Assembly (NCBI GenBank): GCA_944386805.1
Contig: CALXCO010000018.1
Location: 1-45,703 of the forward strand
DNA length: 45,703 bases
DNA from: an uncultured Clostridia bacterium
GTDB lineage: Bacteria > Bacillota > Clostridia > Oscillospirales > Ruminococcaceae
Reading direction: 5' to 3'
Position 1 is the stretch's first letter, and every line of letters starts with the position of its first letter. The position numbers and the translations under genes are program-made. The notes beneath the pieces were generated by a model, which searched no databases, was not told the origin of the DNA, and saw only the letters and a list, made by a program, of their open reading frames with translations. Shown here piece by piece: positions 7,565 through 15,928 of the stretch.

Positions 7565-9292
7565 TTATACCCATCTGCCCTCAGAGTCGACACGATAGCC
7601 GTCTGGGGTGATGGTATTGGTCAGCATTGCGCCATTTGAACCGAGATAATACCAGTAGCTGCCGGACTTGACCCATCTGTTTGCAGCCATCGCACCGGAG
7701 CCGGTCAGATAGTACCATTTGCCGCCGTCCTTAATCCAGCCGGACGCCATCTGGCCGCCGGAACGGAAGTAATACCATTTGCCGTCCAGTTTGAGCCAGC
7801 CATTCGACATCATCTTACCGGAACCGCCGAACCAGTACCAGCTGCCGCCAATCTTTGCCCAGCTCGATTCATACCGGGTACCGTCTGCCTTCACATAATA
7901 CCATTTGTTGTAATCCTTAATCCAGCAATTGGTTTGCATTTTACCATCTGCACCGAGGTAGACGTATTTTCCATCTTTCAGCCGCCAGCATTTGACGACG
8001 CCTGCGCCGTAGTCGTTGAGGTAGTACCAGTTTCCTTCCGCCTGATACCAGCCGGACTTCTGCATGACGCCTTCACTGTCGAAGATGTAGGCTTTTCCAC
8101 CGATATTTTGTAAGCCGGTCTGCTTAACCCCATCGACGTAGTAATAGGTGTTGCCGTTTTCATATTGCAGGTGGTTGTCGTTTGATGGGTTTTCGGTTTC
8201 ACGTGCGACGCCATTTTCATCAATATAATAGTAGCGGCCAAATTGTTCAACGGTGATATTGGACTGCAAAGCACCGCTGTCATCAAAATAGTAAGTCAGT
8301 TCTTTTCCTAGCGTATCAGAATAACTTGTTTTGGCGGCGGCAAAACCGGTCTGTGCTCTGCCGCTGCTTTGGAAGTAATACCAGTGACCGTCAATTTGCT
8401 GCCACCCGGTCAGTGGTTTGCCGTCGGAACCATAATAAAGCCGATATCCGCTTACCGTATACCATCCCTGAATCGGCTGTCCGCTGGTTCCTTTGCAGAC
8501 ATCTGAAATCCGTTTATGTCCGAAAGCGGCTGTATATTGTTTCCAGGTGCTGTCAAACTGATACGGGACATTGTAGGTATAGTCATCTGCCGCTTTCTGG
8601 ATTGCTTCGTTTTCTCCTTCCCAGAGGTAAAAGCCGTTGGTATCGTGAATCGGAGAGGAATCAAAACTCTTGACGCTGTCCGGCACAATGCAGTTGCCGG
8701 CATTGTACAGCCCGTGACTCCGGATGGTGGTGACGCCCCAGGGGACGATGATCCAATCCGCCCGATTGTTGGCATAGGCAAACGAGCCGATGGTGGTCAA
8801 TTGGGTGGGATAGGTGGGATCGGTTTGGTTCATGGGCAGTTTGAGCAGCTCGGTCAGGTCCTTGGTATACAGTGCGCCGTTATAGCTGGTCATATTGGGA
8901 TTTTCGGAGGACACCTGATACTCGTCCAATACCGTCACAGGACAGGAGACCACGTCTTTTCCCAGGACAACGGTGCTGGGCAGATGGTCACCCTCCATAT
9001 AGTAATAATAGTCGGAATCCAGGATGTTGGTAATCCCATCCGAAAAGATGATGGTATCATAAGTCGAATTCTGTTCCCGGATTTCCTTAAGTGTACTCCC
9101 ATATACTGTTCCGCTGCCCTCGACAGTTACGGTGTTTGTCTGCTGGTCATAATGCCATTGAATGTCGCCGCTGGCGGCAGATACCGATGCGACAAGGGGC
9201 GAAGAGACGGCTGGAACAGCCGATGCAACGGCAGTCAAACTGACCGACGCGATCAGCAGAGCGGAAAGTATCGTTTTTACAGTCTTTTTCAT
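7565..9292 (-). CDS. Secreted BspA-type/cell-wall-binding repeat protein (copy 1)
   Basis: A 575-aa exported protein. It has a signal peptide (MKKTVKTILSALLIASVSLT, cleavage about residue 30), a beta-rich N-terminal half with BspA-like leucine-rich repeat segments (LTTIGSFAYANN, IIVPWGVTTIRSHGLYNA, CIVPDSVKSF), and about ten C-terminal choline-binding-type repeats of about 20 residues (GW-x5-GKWYYF-x-GGQM pattern). It ends with TPDGYRVDSEGRWV. The repeats should anchor it on teichoic acid or wall polysaccharide, leaving the LRR part exposed. The start is ATG 9292, preceded by CAGGAGTG; a longer upstream extension overlaps the neighbouring paralog and is rejected. It follows its paralog by only 29 bases, in one transcript. 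Confidence 0.9.
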   Translation of the reverse strand: MKKTVKTILSALLIASVSLTAVASAVPAVSSPLVASVSAASGDIQWHYDQQTNTVTVEGSGTVYGSTLKEIREQNSTYDTIIFSDGITNILDSDYYYYMEGDHLPSTVVLGKDVVSCPVTVLDEYQVSSENPNMTSYNGALYTKDLTELLKLPMNQTDPTYPTQLTTIGSFAYANNRADWIIVPWGVTTIRSHGLYNAGNCIVPDSVKSFDSSPIHDTNGFYLWEGENEAIQKAADDYTYNVPYQFDSTWKQYTAAFGHKRISDVCKGTSGQPIQGWYTVSGYRLYYGSDGKPLTGWQQIDGHWYYFQSSGRAQTGFAAAKTSYSDTLGKELTYYFDDSGALQSNITVEQFGRYYYIDENGVARETENPSNDNHLQYENGNTYYYVDGVKQTGLQNIGGKAYIFDSEGVMQKSGWYQAEGNWYYLNDYGAGVVKCWRLKDGKYVYLGADGKMQTNCWIKDYNKWYYVKADGTRYESSWAKIGGSWYWFGGSGKMMSNGWLKLDGKWYYFRSGGQMASGWIKDGGKWYYLTGSGAMAANRWVKSGSYWYYLGSNGAMLTNTITPDGYRVDSEGRWV

Positions 9293-9321
9293 CGAAATCA
9301 CTCCTGAATCAATAGATGATG

Positions 9322-10779
9322 TTATATCCATCTGCCCTCGGAATCGACACGGTATCCATCGGGTGTTGTGGTATTGGTCAGCATCGCACCGTTTGAACCG
9401 AGGTAGTACCAGTAACTTCCGGACTTGACCCATCTGTTTGCAGCCATCGCACCCGAACCGGTAAAATAATACCACTTGCCGTCCAGTTTAAGCCACTGAC
9501 TTTCAGCCATCTTGCCGGAGCCGCCGAACCAGTACCAGCTGCCGCCAATCTTCGCCCAGCTCGATTCGTACCGGGTACCGTCGGCTTTCACATAGTACCA
9601 GTTGTCATAATCCTCAATCCAGCGATTGGTTTGCATTTTACCATCTGCGCCGAGGTAGACGTATTTTCCATCTTTTAACCGCCAGCATTTGACAACACCT
9701 GCGCCGTAGTCGTTGAGGTAGTACCAGTTTCCGTCTGCCTGATACCAGCCGGAGCGGAGCATATTTCCATCTTCGTCATAGATGTAGGCTTTTCCATCCT
9801 GATAAACCAGGCCGGCGGCTGATGCGGGTTCACTTTCTTCCTGCAAAACGCCGTTCTGGTCGAAAGTATAGATTTTACCGTCGATCATCTGTGTCCCGGT
9901 GACCATCTTGCAGTCAGCGTCAAAGTAGTAGGTCCTGTCGCCAAAGGTTTTAAACGAATTGGGGGTAATGCCGTAAAAATCATAAAGAGAAGAATTGCCG
10001 TAAAGTTTGATGACCTCCTGGCAGATTTGCAAAGCTTGCTCAGAGAGCATCGGGTAGAGCGTACTCGGAAAGATTGCGGCATTATTGCCGGAGTAGGCAA
10101 ACCGGCACATCGTATATCGGTCTGATTCGCCAATAGTTTGCAGGGTGTCCGGCAAAATCACATACATATACTCGTTTCTTTCCGCCCGTGGGCTCAGGAA
10201 TTCAACGCCATAATCTTCGATGGTCGTCACACCCCACGGGACGATTATTTCGTCCAGTACGGTGTGCGCAAATGCAAAAGAATCAATTTTTTCCAGTGTG
10301 TTCGGGAAATCAATTTCCGTTTTCAGAGGAGGTACATGAATCAGCTCGGTCAGGTCTTTGGTATACAACGCGTCATCATAACAGGTATAGTAAGGATTAT
10401 CCGGGTCTACGATGTAACGGATATTCGCATACGGGACGCCGTCCAGCTCCGATGTCGACGGCGTAATAAAATCCTTGACTTCCTTGCCCAGTATGATCGT
10501 GTCGGCAGTCAGTTTGTAGTTGATCTGTGCGATGCCCTGCACCTCAATTGTACTGACCGGATTCCATAGCGGATCAATACCGATTTCCGTCAGGACAGAA
10601 TCGCCGTCTCCGGTTAAGGTAAGGGTGTCGGTTACATCATCATACTGCCATTTAATTTCGCCGTCTGATAAAGTCCCGCCGATCTCTTTAGCCGAAACAG
10701 AACCCGAAAAAAGAGTTGCGGACAGACTGCACAGAAGGAGGAAAGAAATTGTTTTTGAGAGGATATTCCGTTTATTCAT
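9322..10779 (-). CDS. Secreted BspA-type/cell-wall-binding repeat protein (copy 2)
   Basis: A 485-aa paralog of the next gene downstream. It has a signal peptide (MNKRNILSKTISFLLLCSLS, cleavage after about SVSA), BspA-like segments (TLEKIDSFAFAHT, IIVPWGVTTIEDYGVEF), and about seven choline-binding-type repeats ending TPDGYRVDSEGRWI. The N-terminal halves of the two paralogs differ much, but the last about 150 residues are nearly identical, also at the DNA level, which points to recent duplication or gene conversion of the repeat end. Start ATG 10779 is preceded by AAAAGGAGTG; an extension of seven codons lacks a ribosome site. It is the promoter-proximal gene of the pair. Confidence 0.9.
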   Translation of the reverse strand: MNKRNILSKTISFLLLCSLSATLFSGSVSAKEIGGTLSDGEIKWQYDDVTDTLTLTGDGDSVLTEIGIDPLWNPVSTIEVQGIAQINYKLTADTIILGKEVKDFITPSTSELDGVPYANIRYIVDPDNPYYTCYDDALYTKDLTELIHVPPLKTEIDFPNTLEKIDSFAFAHTVLDEIIVPWGVTTIEDYGVEFLSPRAERNEYMYVILPDTLQTIGESDRYTMCRFAYSGNNAAIFPSTLYPMLSEQALQICQEVIKLYGNSSLYDFYGITPNSFKTFGDRTYYFDADCKMVTGTQMIDGKIYTFDQNGVLQEESEPASAAGLVYQDGKAYIYDEDGNMLRSGWYQADGNWYYLNDYGAGVVKCWRLKDGKYVYLGADGKMQTNRWIEDYDNWYYVKADGTRYESSWAKIGGSWYWFGGSGKMAESQWLKLDGKWYYFTGSGAMAANRWVKSGSYWYYLGSNGAMLTNTTTPDGYRVDSEGRWI

Positions 10780-10802
10780 CAAAATCACTCCTTTTACCAT
10801 AA

Positions 10803-10857
10803 TACAATTGACGGTGGAAAAATGTTGCAGGTATTTTACAGATATATAAACAGAAAT
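10803..10857. repeat. Leader element shared with 32003-32051
   Basis: Upstream of the wall-binding pair. Thirty bases (10803-10832) match 32005-32034 at 27 positions, sharing AATACAATTGAC and AAATGTTGCAG. Another 14-mer, ATATAAACAGAAAT (10844-10857), recurs in inverted orientation at 32038-32051. On the minus strand it reads CTGCAACATTTTT, reminiscent of ECF -35 boxes, but the CGTC that follows is too close for a usual spacer. The match supports a promoter or leader role for wall-protein genes. Confidence 0.5.
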
Positions 10858-10929
10858 TTCGACAGGACAATGACAGAAAATGCGGTGAGTTTACATAAAG
10901 TTCATAATTCGGCGACGAACATCGACAAT

Positions 10930-10972
10930 AAAAAGATCTCCGAAACCAATGGTTTCGGAGATCTTTTTGCAT
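10930..10972. terminator. Terminator after the MATE gene
   Basis: Stem AAAAAGATCTCCGAAACCA / TGGTTTCGGAGATCTTTTT, nearly perfect, with A-run and T-run on both sides, so active in both directions. It lies 22 bases past the MATE stop and insulates the wall-protein promoter. Confidence 0.9.
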
Positions 10973-10993
10973 AGATTGTCAGAGCAAAGCAGG

Positions 10994-12394
10994 TTATGCA
11001 GTAGCCTTTGCCGTTTTTTCGACCGAGGGAGCGGAGGAGATTTTCTTCATCCACTTTTTGCTTCTCAGCCGGAAGAAGCACCAGACACATTTCAGAATCT
11101 GGTCGATCTTGAGCATGCAGTAGATCCAGAAAGGCGGCCAGTGCCATACAAGGCCGGCCAGTGCACCGAGCGGAATCGACGCGACCCACAAAAACAGGAT
11201 GTCACCGGCCATCAGGAATTTGGTATCGCCGCCGGCACGCAATACACCCTTTGTCAGGATGGAGTTCATTGCCTGGAAGATGACGATAAAGCTGATCGAG
11301 TCCATCAGCGACCAGCTGATTTCCTTGGCCTCAGCCGAGACCTGATAATAGTTGATGATCGGACCGCGAATCAGCAGGATGACGACGGCGGCAAAACAGC
11401 CGACTATCGCACCCAGCAGCAAAAAGGTATAGCCCTGTTTCTGTGCCTTGTCGTAATCGCCGCGGCCCATCGTATGGCCGGTGACAATGCCGCTGGCATT
11501 GGAGATACCCTGTGTCAGGACCGAGCTGAGCTGCTGGACGACCATCGTGACCGAGTTGGCGGCGACGAAGGTGTCGCCGATTCGGCCCATAATCATCGCG
11601 ACCGAGTTGTTGCCGAAGGCCAGCAGGCCGTCACTGATCAGCACCGGGATGCTGATGCGGATATATTCGCTGAGGAGGTCTTTGCAGGGAAGGAACAGAT
11701 GGCGGATACGGTATTCGATATGCTTGTCTTTCCAGAAGAAGAACCCGCAGATGAATACCAGCTCAAATACACGTGCAATCAGTGTGCCCAGTGCAGCGCC
11801 TGCGATTTCCATTCTGGGAGCGCCGAGGTTGCCGAAGATGAAGACCCAGTTGAAAAACACATTGATAAAGAAGGCGATCACCGAGCTGATGAGCGGGATT
11901 TTAACCTCGCCGACACTGCGCAGGATGATGGTGCAGGTCAGGGACAGGCCCATGCAGTAATAGGTCGGCAGAATCCACCGCAGATAGGAGACACCGTAAT
12001 CGACGGTCCCCTGGTTGGTCGTATAGATCTGCATAATCAGCTGGGGAGCAAAGAGGGTGGCGAGAAAGAAGACCGTCGCAAACCCCAGCACCATCCGCAG
12101 CATAATGGTCACAGCCTTGCGGAGGCTGTTTTTGTCCTGCATGCCCCAGAAGCGTGCGGTCAGGACCGACGCGCCCATACCGATGCCCATACAGAAGATC
12201 TGGAACAGGTTGATGAACTGGCTGGCCTGGGAGGAGGCCGAGAGCTGTGCATCGCCCATGCTGCTGAGCATGATGGTATCCATCAGGTTGATGCCGACGG
12301 TAATCAGCTGCTGGATGGAGACAGGGATTGCAATTCTTAAGATGGTCATGTAGAAGTTTTTATCTCCCAGATATTCTTTTAGTTTACTTGTCAT
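10994..12394 (-). CDS. MATE-family multidrug efflux transporter
   Basis: A 466-aa integral membrane protein with about twelve predicted membrane helices, typical length for MATE. Family features are IAIPVSIQQLITVGINLMDT at the N-terminus, a QASQFINLFQIFCMGIGMG second helix, and the repeated half beginning near ISIPVLISDGLLAFGNNSV. It should exchange cations for amphipathic or cationic drugs across the cytoplasmic membrane. Start is ATG 12394; a TTG eight codons upstream is in the ribosome site. The promoter is of MerR type, and the merR-like gene lies just upstream on the same strand, so expression is probably drug-induced. Confidence 0.92.
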   Translation of the reverse strand: MTSKLKEYLGDKNFYMTILRIAIPVSIQQLITVGINLMDTIMLSSMGDAQLSASSQASQFINLFQIFCMGIGMGASVLTARFWGMQDKNSLRKAVTIMLRMVLGFATVFFLATLFAPQLIMQIYTTNQGTVDYGVSYLRWILPTYYCMGLSLTCTIILRSVGEVKIPLISSVIAFFINVFFNWVFIFGNLGAPRMEIAGAALGTLIARVFELVFICGFFFWKDKHIEYRIRHLFLPCKDLLSEYIRISIPVLISDGLLAFGNNSVAMIMGRIGDTFVAANSVTMVVQQLSSVLTQGISNASGIVTGHTMGRGDYDKAQKQGYTFLLLGAIVGCFAAVVILLIRGPIINYYQVSAEAKEISWSLMDSISFIVIFQAMNSILTKGVLRAGGDTKFLMAGDILFLWVASIPLGALAGLVWHWPPFWIYCMLKIDQILKCVWCFFRLRSKKWMKKISSAPSVEKTAKATA

Positions 12395-12527
12395 TCTGTT
12401 CGGGGTCCTTTCCTGCAATAATGTGATAGGGACATCCGCTGTCCGTCAAAAAAGCAGCGGACAGGTATTCAATAAGCATCTGATCTCCTAAAGCACGTCA
12501 GACAACCTCCTTTTATATCATACTTCT

Positions 12528-12558
12528 ATTATAAAGTATGGAGTAACTCCATAGTCAA
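12528..12558 (-). promoter_or_regulatory. MerR-type 19-bp-spacer promoter of the MATE gene
   Basis: On the minus strand TTGACT (12553-12558), exactly 19 bases, then TATAAT (12528-12533). The dyad TATGGAG-TTA-CTCCATA (12537-12553) fills the spacer. An over-long spacer carrying a dyad is the hallmark of MerR-regulated promoters, which are twisted into register when effector binds. The transcript would have a leader of about 125 bases before the MATE start. The controlling protein is probably the one encoded at 12577-13413. Confidence 0.85.
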
Positions 12559-12576
12559 GACAAAAAAATAACCGAA

Positions 12577-13413
12577 TCATTCCCCGACTTCTATAGCAAT
12601 TTCCACAACATAGTCGGCGGCGTCCTGCGCGCCGATATACCCCATCAGTTCGGTCTCATACGCATTCCCGCGGACGGTAAGCCCCTGCTCCCGGATAAAG
12701 TCCATCAGCCGTTCATAGGTGCCGGAAATCTCCTGATAACTGCCGTAATGGCGAATGACCGCATAGGTTCCTTTCGGACGTTTGATAAACATTGCGCCGG
12801 TCTTTTCGCTGTCGGGGTAGTCGATGATGCTGGTACAGAAGAATTCCTTGTCATAACATCCGTTGAGCAGCCGCTGCCTGGAGATAATGCTGCACCGGAG
12901 GTAGTCGCCCTGCAATCCCTTCATCTGGCAGGCGTGGAGGAATTCACGGACCGCCAGCATCCGCTGTTTCCGGTTGTTCAGGATTTCGGGCCGAATCGGG
13001 ACGATGACATAGATTTTTTCGTCGCGCTGCTGGATATACGGCGTTTTTTGGACCGGCTGCATCCCCCATTCCATCTTGGAGGCGGTCAGTTCCAGCCGTT
13101 TATACAGCCGTTCCAGCTCCAGCATTTCCTGTTTCAGTGAGTCGGCCTGTTTTTTGAGCAGGTCGAGCATCTCCTGGGAGTTGCGGCTTTGGAGGTACTT
13201 TTTGATCTGTTTGAGCGGGAGGTGGGAGTCGCGCAGAATCAGCAGCAGGTCAAAGGTGTGGACCTGGTCGAGCGAATACACCCGGTACCCGTTTTCGGCG
13301 ACCAGTTCGGGACTGAACAGGCCGATTTTGTCATAATACAACAGCGTATCTTTGCTGACACCGCACAAATCGGCAAATTCTCCGGCCAGCAATCCTTCCG
13401 GAACAGACTTCAT
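12577..13413 (-). CDS. MerR-family regulator with GyrI-like effector domain
   Basis: A 278-aa BmrR-like protein. HTH_MerR at about 8-75 (GEFADLCGVSKDTLLYYDKI then GLFSPELVAENGYRVYS), a coiled-coil dimer helix at about 80-115 (MLDLLKKQADSLKQEMLELE), and a C-terminal effector-binding domain at about 125-278 (VIRHYGSYQEISGTYERL, ending VVEIAIEV). This fold senses bulky hydrophobic or cationic compounds. Divided from the MATE gene by 182 bases holding a MerR-type promoter, so it very likely activates the pump when drug is bound. It has its own promoter upstream (TTGACA at 13477-13482, 17 bases, TACTCT at 13454-13459). Confidence 0.9.
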   Translation of the reverse strand: MKSVPEGLLAGEFADLCGVSKDTLLYYDKIGLFSPELVAENGYRVYSLDQVHTFDLLLILRDSHLPLKQIKKYLQSRNSQEMLDLLKKQADSLKQEMLELERLYKRLELTASKMEWGMQPVQKTPYIQQRDEKIYVIVPIRPEILNNRKQRMLAVREFLHACQMKGLQGDYLRCSIISRQRLLNGCYDKEFFCTSIIDYPDSEKTGAMFIKRPKGTYAVIRHYGSYQEISGTYERLMDFIREQGLTVRGNAYETELMGYIGAQDAADYVVEIAIEVGE

Positions 13414-13453
13414 ATAATTCCCTCATTTTTCGTCAAATTGATGTTATACAGAA

Positions 13454-13482
13454 AGAGTATAACGCTTTCAGCCAAATGTCAA
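13454..13482 (-). promoter_or_regulatory. Promoter of the MerR-family gene
   Basis: On the minus strand TTGACA (13477-13482), a 17-base spacer, TACTCT (13454-13459); TATACT overlaps but would leave only 15 bases. It lies about 40 bases before the start codon. Confidence 0.5.
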
Positions 13483-13543
13483 GTTTGCAGGTCCCGATGG
13501 GGACGATACGTTTTCCGTATGATAGAGGATAGAGGACAGGTAT

Positions 13544-13572
13544 TAGACATTCAGCCGCAGGGATATTATAAT
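13544..13572 (+). promoter_or_regulatory. Promoter of the flavodoxin gene
   Basis: TAGACA (13544-13549), 17-base spacer, TATAAT (13567-13572), leaving a leader of about 50 bases before the flavodoxin start at 13629. Confidence 0.6.
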
Positions 13573-13628
13573 AGAAGTAAGAAACGATGGACCTGTTACA
13601 GCCCATTCTACGAGAGGAGTATCACAGT

Positions 13629-14102
13629 ATGATGAAAACATTAGTAGCATATTTTTCAGCGAGCGGTGTGACCGCCAAAGCAGCCTCGGCACTTGCCTCG
13701 GCGATTGACGGAGACCTGTACGAAATCAAACCTGCCGTCCCCTATACCCATGCCGACCTCAACTGGCGGGACCAGAATTCCCGCAGCAGCATCGAGATGA
13801 AGGACCCTTCCTCCCGTCCCGCACTGGCGGATACCAATGCCCCGATTGCCGGTTATGACCGGATTTTCCTGGGGTTCCCGATCTGGTGGTATACAGCGCC
13901 CGCAATCATCCGGACGTTTCTGGAGAGCTATGACTTTTCCGGAAAGACGATTATCCTGTTTGCGACCTCCGGCGGAAGCAGCCTTGGAAAGACAGCGTCC
14001 GATCTGACCCGCTATTGTCCGGGCGCGGTCATCAAAGAAGGGCAGATGCTCAACGGTCATTATTCAAAAGACACCCTGAAACAATGGGCAGAAAATCTGT
14101 AA
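13629..14102 (+). CDS. Flavodoxin family protein
   Basis: A 157-aa soluble FMN-binding protein of long-known flavodoxin shape. The P-loop for FMN phosphate is YFSASGVTAKAA near residue 7-18, and the IFLGFPIWWYTAPAII segment around 80 forms the isoalloxazine pocket (WWY). ILFATSGGSSLGKTASDL is the third FMN loop. The start is the first of two adjacent ATGs, nine bases after GAGGAG. It would act as a low-potential electron carrier or NAD(P)H-linked reductase partner. It is followed 31 bases later by the double-CMD gene, so they are probably one operon, consistent with a detoxifying redox pair. Confidence 0.9.
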   Translation: MMKTLVAYFSASGVTAKAASALASAIDGDLYEIKPAVPYTHADLNWRDQNSRSSIEMKDPSSRPALADTNAPIAGYDRIFLGFPIWWYTAPAIIRTFLESYDFSGKTIILFATSGGSSLGKTASDLTRYCPGAVIKEGQMLNGHYSKDTLKQWAENL

Positions 14103-14133
14103 TCAGCCGATAACCGAAAGGAAGGAACATACG

Positions 14134-14901
14134 ATGATGGACAGAAAAGAAAGAACCGAACAGAAGGTACAGCAGCTGTTTCATACCCCGGCAGCCGGAA
14201 ACGAAGGCACCGACCCGGAATTCATGCAGATATTGCAGCGGTATATCTTCGGCGACGTCTGCTATACCGGCAGCCTGGACAACCGGATGCGGGAGCTGGT
14301 GACGATTACGGTGCTGGCAACCCTGAACACACTGCCTCAGCTGAAGGCACATGTGCAGGCCGGCCTGAACGCCGGCTGCACGCCGGTCGAAATCCGGGAG
14401 GCGGTCTATCAGTGCGCACCCTTTATCGGCTTCCCGAAAACCCTCAATGCAATCAGTACGATGAATGCGGTGTTTACCGAACAGGGGATTTCGCTGCCGC
14501 TGCCCGAACAGAAGACCCTTTCCTCGGACGATGAGCGTTACACGAAGGGACTGGAGATTCAGGCGCCGGTTTACGGCACCGAGATTGCAGACCGTTACCA
14601 GTGGCTGCCCGGTGATTTTGCAGAGGCAGTCCCGCGTTTCCTGACCGAACTGTGCTTTGGGGACTTTAACACCCGGACCGGACTGGACGGCAAAACCAGA
14701 GAACTGCTGACAGTTGTCATGCTTGCGACGCTGGGCGGTGCGGAAGTGCAGGTCAAAAGCCATGTGATCGGTGCATTGAAGGTGGGCTGCACCAAAGAAG
14801 AGATCGTATGTGCACTGGTTCATGCGGGCTGCTATATGGGAATTCCGCGGATGTTCAATGCGCTCAACGCCTGCCGGGAACTGCTTTCCCAGCAGGCATA
14901 A
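14134..14901 (+). CDS. Carboxymuconolactone decarboxylase (CMD) family protein, two domains
   Basis: A 255-aa protein made of two tandem CMD domains (about 20-110 and 150-245). Domain 1 has RMRELVTITVLATLNTLPQL and GLNAGCTPVEIREAVYQCAP; domain 2 has KTRELLTVVMLATLGGAEVQ and GALKVGCTKEEIVCALVHAG. The CxxC active site of AhpD-type peroxidase members is absent in both, so peroxidase activity is unlikely; a decarboxylase-like or binding role is possible. It is downstream of the flavodoxin gene with its own AAGGAAGGA ribosome site. Proteins like this are often encoded with flavodoxin-type reductases in Clostridia; the substrate is unknown. Confidence 0.85.
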   Translation: MMDRKERTEQKVQQLFHTPAAGNEGTDPEFMQILQRYIFGDVCYTGSLDNRMRELVTITVLATLNTLPQLKAHVQAGLNAGCTPVEIREAVYQCAPFIGFPKTLNAISTMNAVFTEQGISLPLPEQKTLSSDDERYTKGLEIQAPVYGTEIADRYQWLPGDFAEAVPRFLTELCFGDFNTRTGLDGKTRELLTVVMLATLGGAEVQVKSHVIGALKVGCTKEEIVCALVHAGCYMGIPRMFNALNACRELLSQQA

Positions 14902-14961
14902 ACAGTCAGAAGATCGAAACAAAATAATGCCGGGATTTCTGCCGGTTATGGTGCCGACCGC

Positions 14962-15024
14962 TTGTTTTGCAGTGGCAGATGGAGTATAATATCCGTAACC
15001 ACTGGCAATTGTGTCAATTGCCAG
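14962..15024 (+). promoter_or_regulatory. Promoter and operator-like dyad before the serine hydrolase gene
   Basis: TTGTTT (14962-14967), 17 bases, TATAAT (14985-14990). Twelve bases further, CTGGCAATTG-TGT-CAATTGCCAG (15002-15024) is a perfect 10-base-arm dyad at the transcription start region. It has no T-run, so it is more likely an operator or a 5' stem than a terminator. Confidence 0.6.
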
Positions 15025-15049
15025 AACAATCAGGCAGGAGGGCATTTTG

Positions 15050-15928
15050 ATGGATTTACGGGAATTTATCCGGACGGCGACACCACTGCGTGCACTGGGT
15101 GTGGTTGTATCACAGGACGGTCATGAAATTGCGCGGCATACCTGGGAAGGCGCCTGCCGCCGGAATATCTATTCGGCGACCAAGAGCTTTACCTCTGCCG
15201 CAGTCGGGGTTGCAGTCCGGGAAGGATTGCTGTCATTGGATGAAAAGCTGACCGACGCATTTGCGGAAGATCTGCCGGAAACGGTATCGGACAATCTCAG
15301 CAAGGCGGTTGTACGGGACCTGCTGACGATGTGCCTGGGACAGGAAAAAGGCTTTCTGATGGGAGAGGACCGGCCCTATTATGCCGACCCGGACTGGGTC
15401 CGGTTCGCTCTGGCACAGCCGTTTGTTTACCAGCCGGGCACCCATTTTGTCTATAACAATTCAGGTCCCTATCTGGCCGGTATTCTGGTCCAGCGGCGGG
15501 CAGGATGCGATCTGGTCCACTATCTGATGCCGCGGATGTTCAAGCCGATGGGCATTCAGCTCCCGACCTGGGAGACCGACCCGATGGGCAGCAATTTTGG
15601 TGCAGGCGGGCTGTTTTTGACGCTGGACGAGCTGCACAAATTCGGTCTGCTGTACCTCCAGAACGGAAACTGGAACGGCAGACAGCTGGTCCCGGCCGAA
15701 TGGGTCAGCGCGTCGACCACCAAACAGGTCGAGAATGACCGTGATTCGTATGGATATGGTTATCTTTTCTGGGGTGGGGACAAGGGCTCCTTCCGTGCCG
15801 ACGGCAAGTACGGCCAGTTTACGATTCTGATGCGGGATAAAAACGCAGTCGTCACGATTACTGCCGAAAGCCGCCAGACCGATCAGCTGTTGCAGGCAGT
15901 GTTTGACTGCATCTACCCGCAGCTGTGA
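15050..15928 (+). CDS. Cytoplasmic serine hydrolase of the beta-lactamase/esterase (S12) family
   Basis: A 292-aa enzyme with the class-C beta-lactamase fold. The nucleophile motif SxxK is SATK (S42, K45); the YxN motif is YNN near residue 135 (FVYNNSGPYLAG). There is no signal peptide or membrane anchor, so it is likely an intracellular esterase or amidase rather than a beta-lactamase or penicillin-binding protein. The start is ATG 15050, eight bases after AGGAGG. The next gene (GNAT) begins at its stop codon (TGATG overlap), so the two are coupled. The substrate is unknown. Confidence 0.85.
   Translation: MDLREFIRTATPLRALGVVVSQDGHEIARHTWEGACRRNIYSATKSFTSAAVGVAVREGLLSLDEKLTDAFAEDLPETVSDNLSKAVVRDLLTMCLGQEKGFLMGEDRPYYADPDWVRFALAQPFVYQPGTHFVYNNSGPYLAGILVQRRAGCDLVHYLMPRMFKPMGIQLPTWETDPMGSNFGAGGLFLTLDELHKFGLLYLQNGNWNGRQLVPAEWVSASTTKQVENDRDSYGYGYLFWGGDKGSFRADGKYGQFTILMRDKNAVVTITAESRQTDQLLQAVFDCIYPQL

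Noticed and set aside
7565-9300. CRISPR or tandem DNA repeat array
   Set aside because: The regular repeats are coding repeats of about 60 bases with diverged sequence, explained by wall-binding protein repeats.
10949-12340. Plus-strand open frame of about 463 codons
   Set aside because: Entirely antisense to the MATE gene; the protein is highly charged with no known fold, while the opposite strand encodes a clear transporter.
15050-15928. Beta-lactamase or penicillin-binding protein
   Set aside because: SxxK and YxN are present, but there is no signal peptide or membrane anchor, so a cytoplasmic esterase or amidase is more likely.
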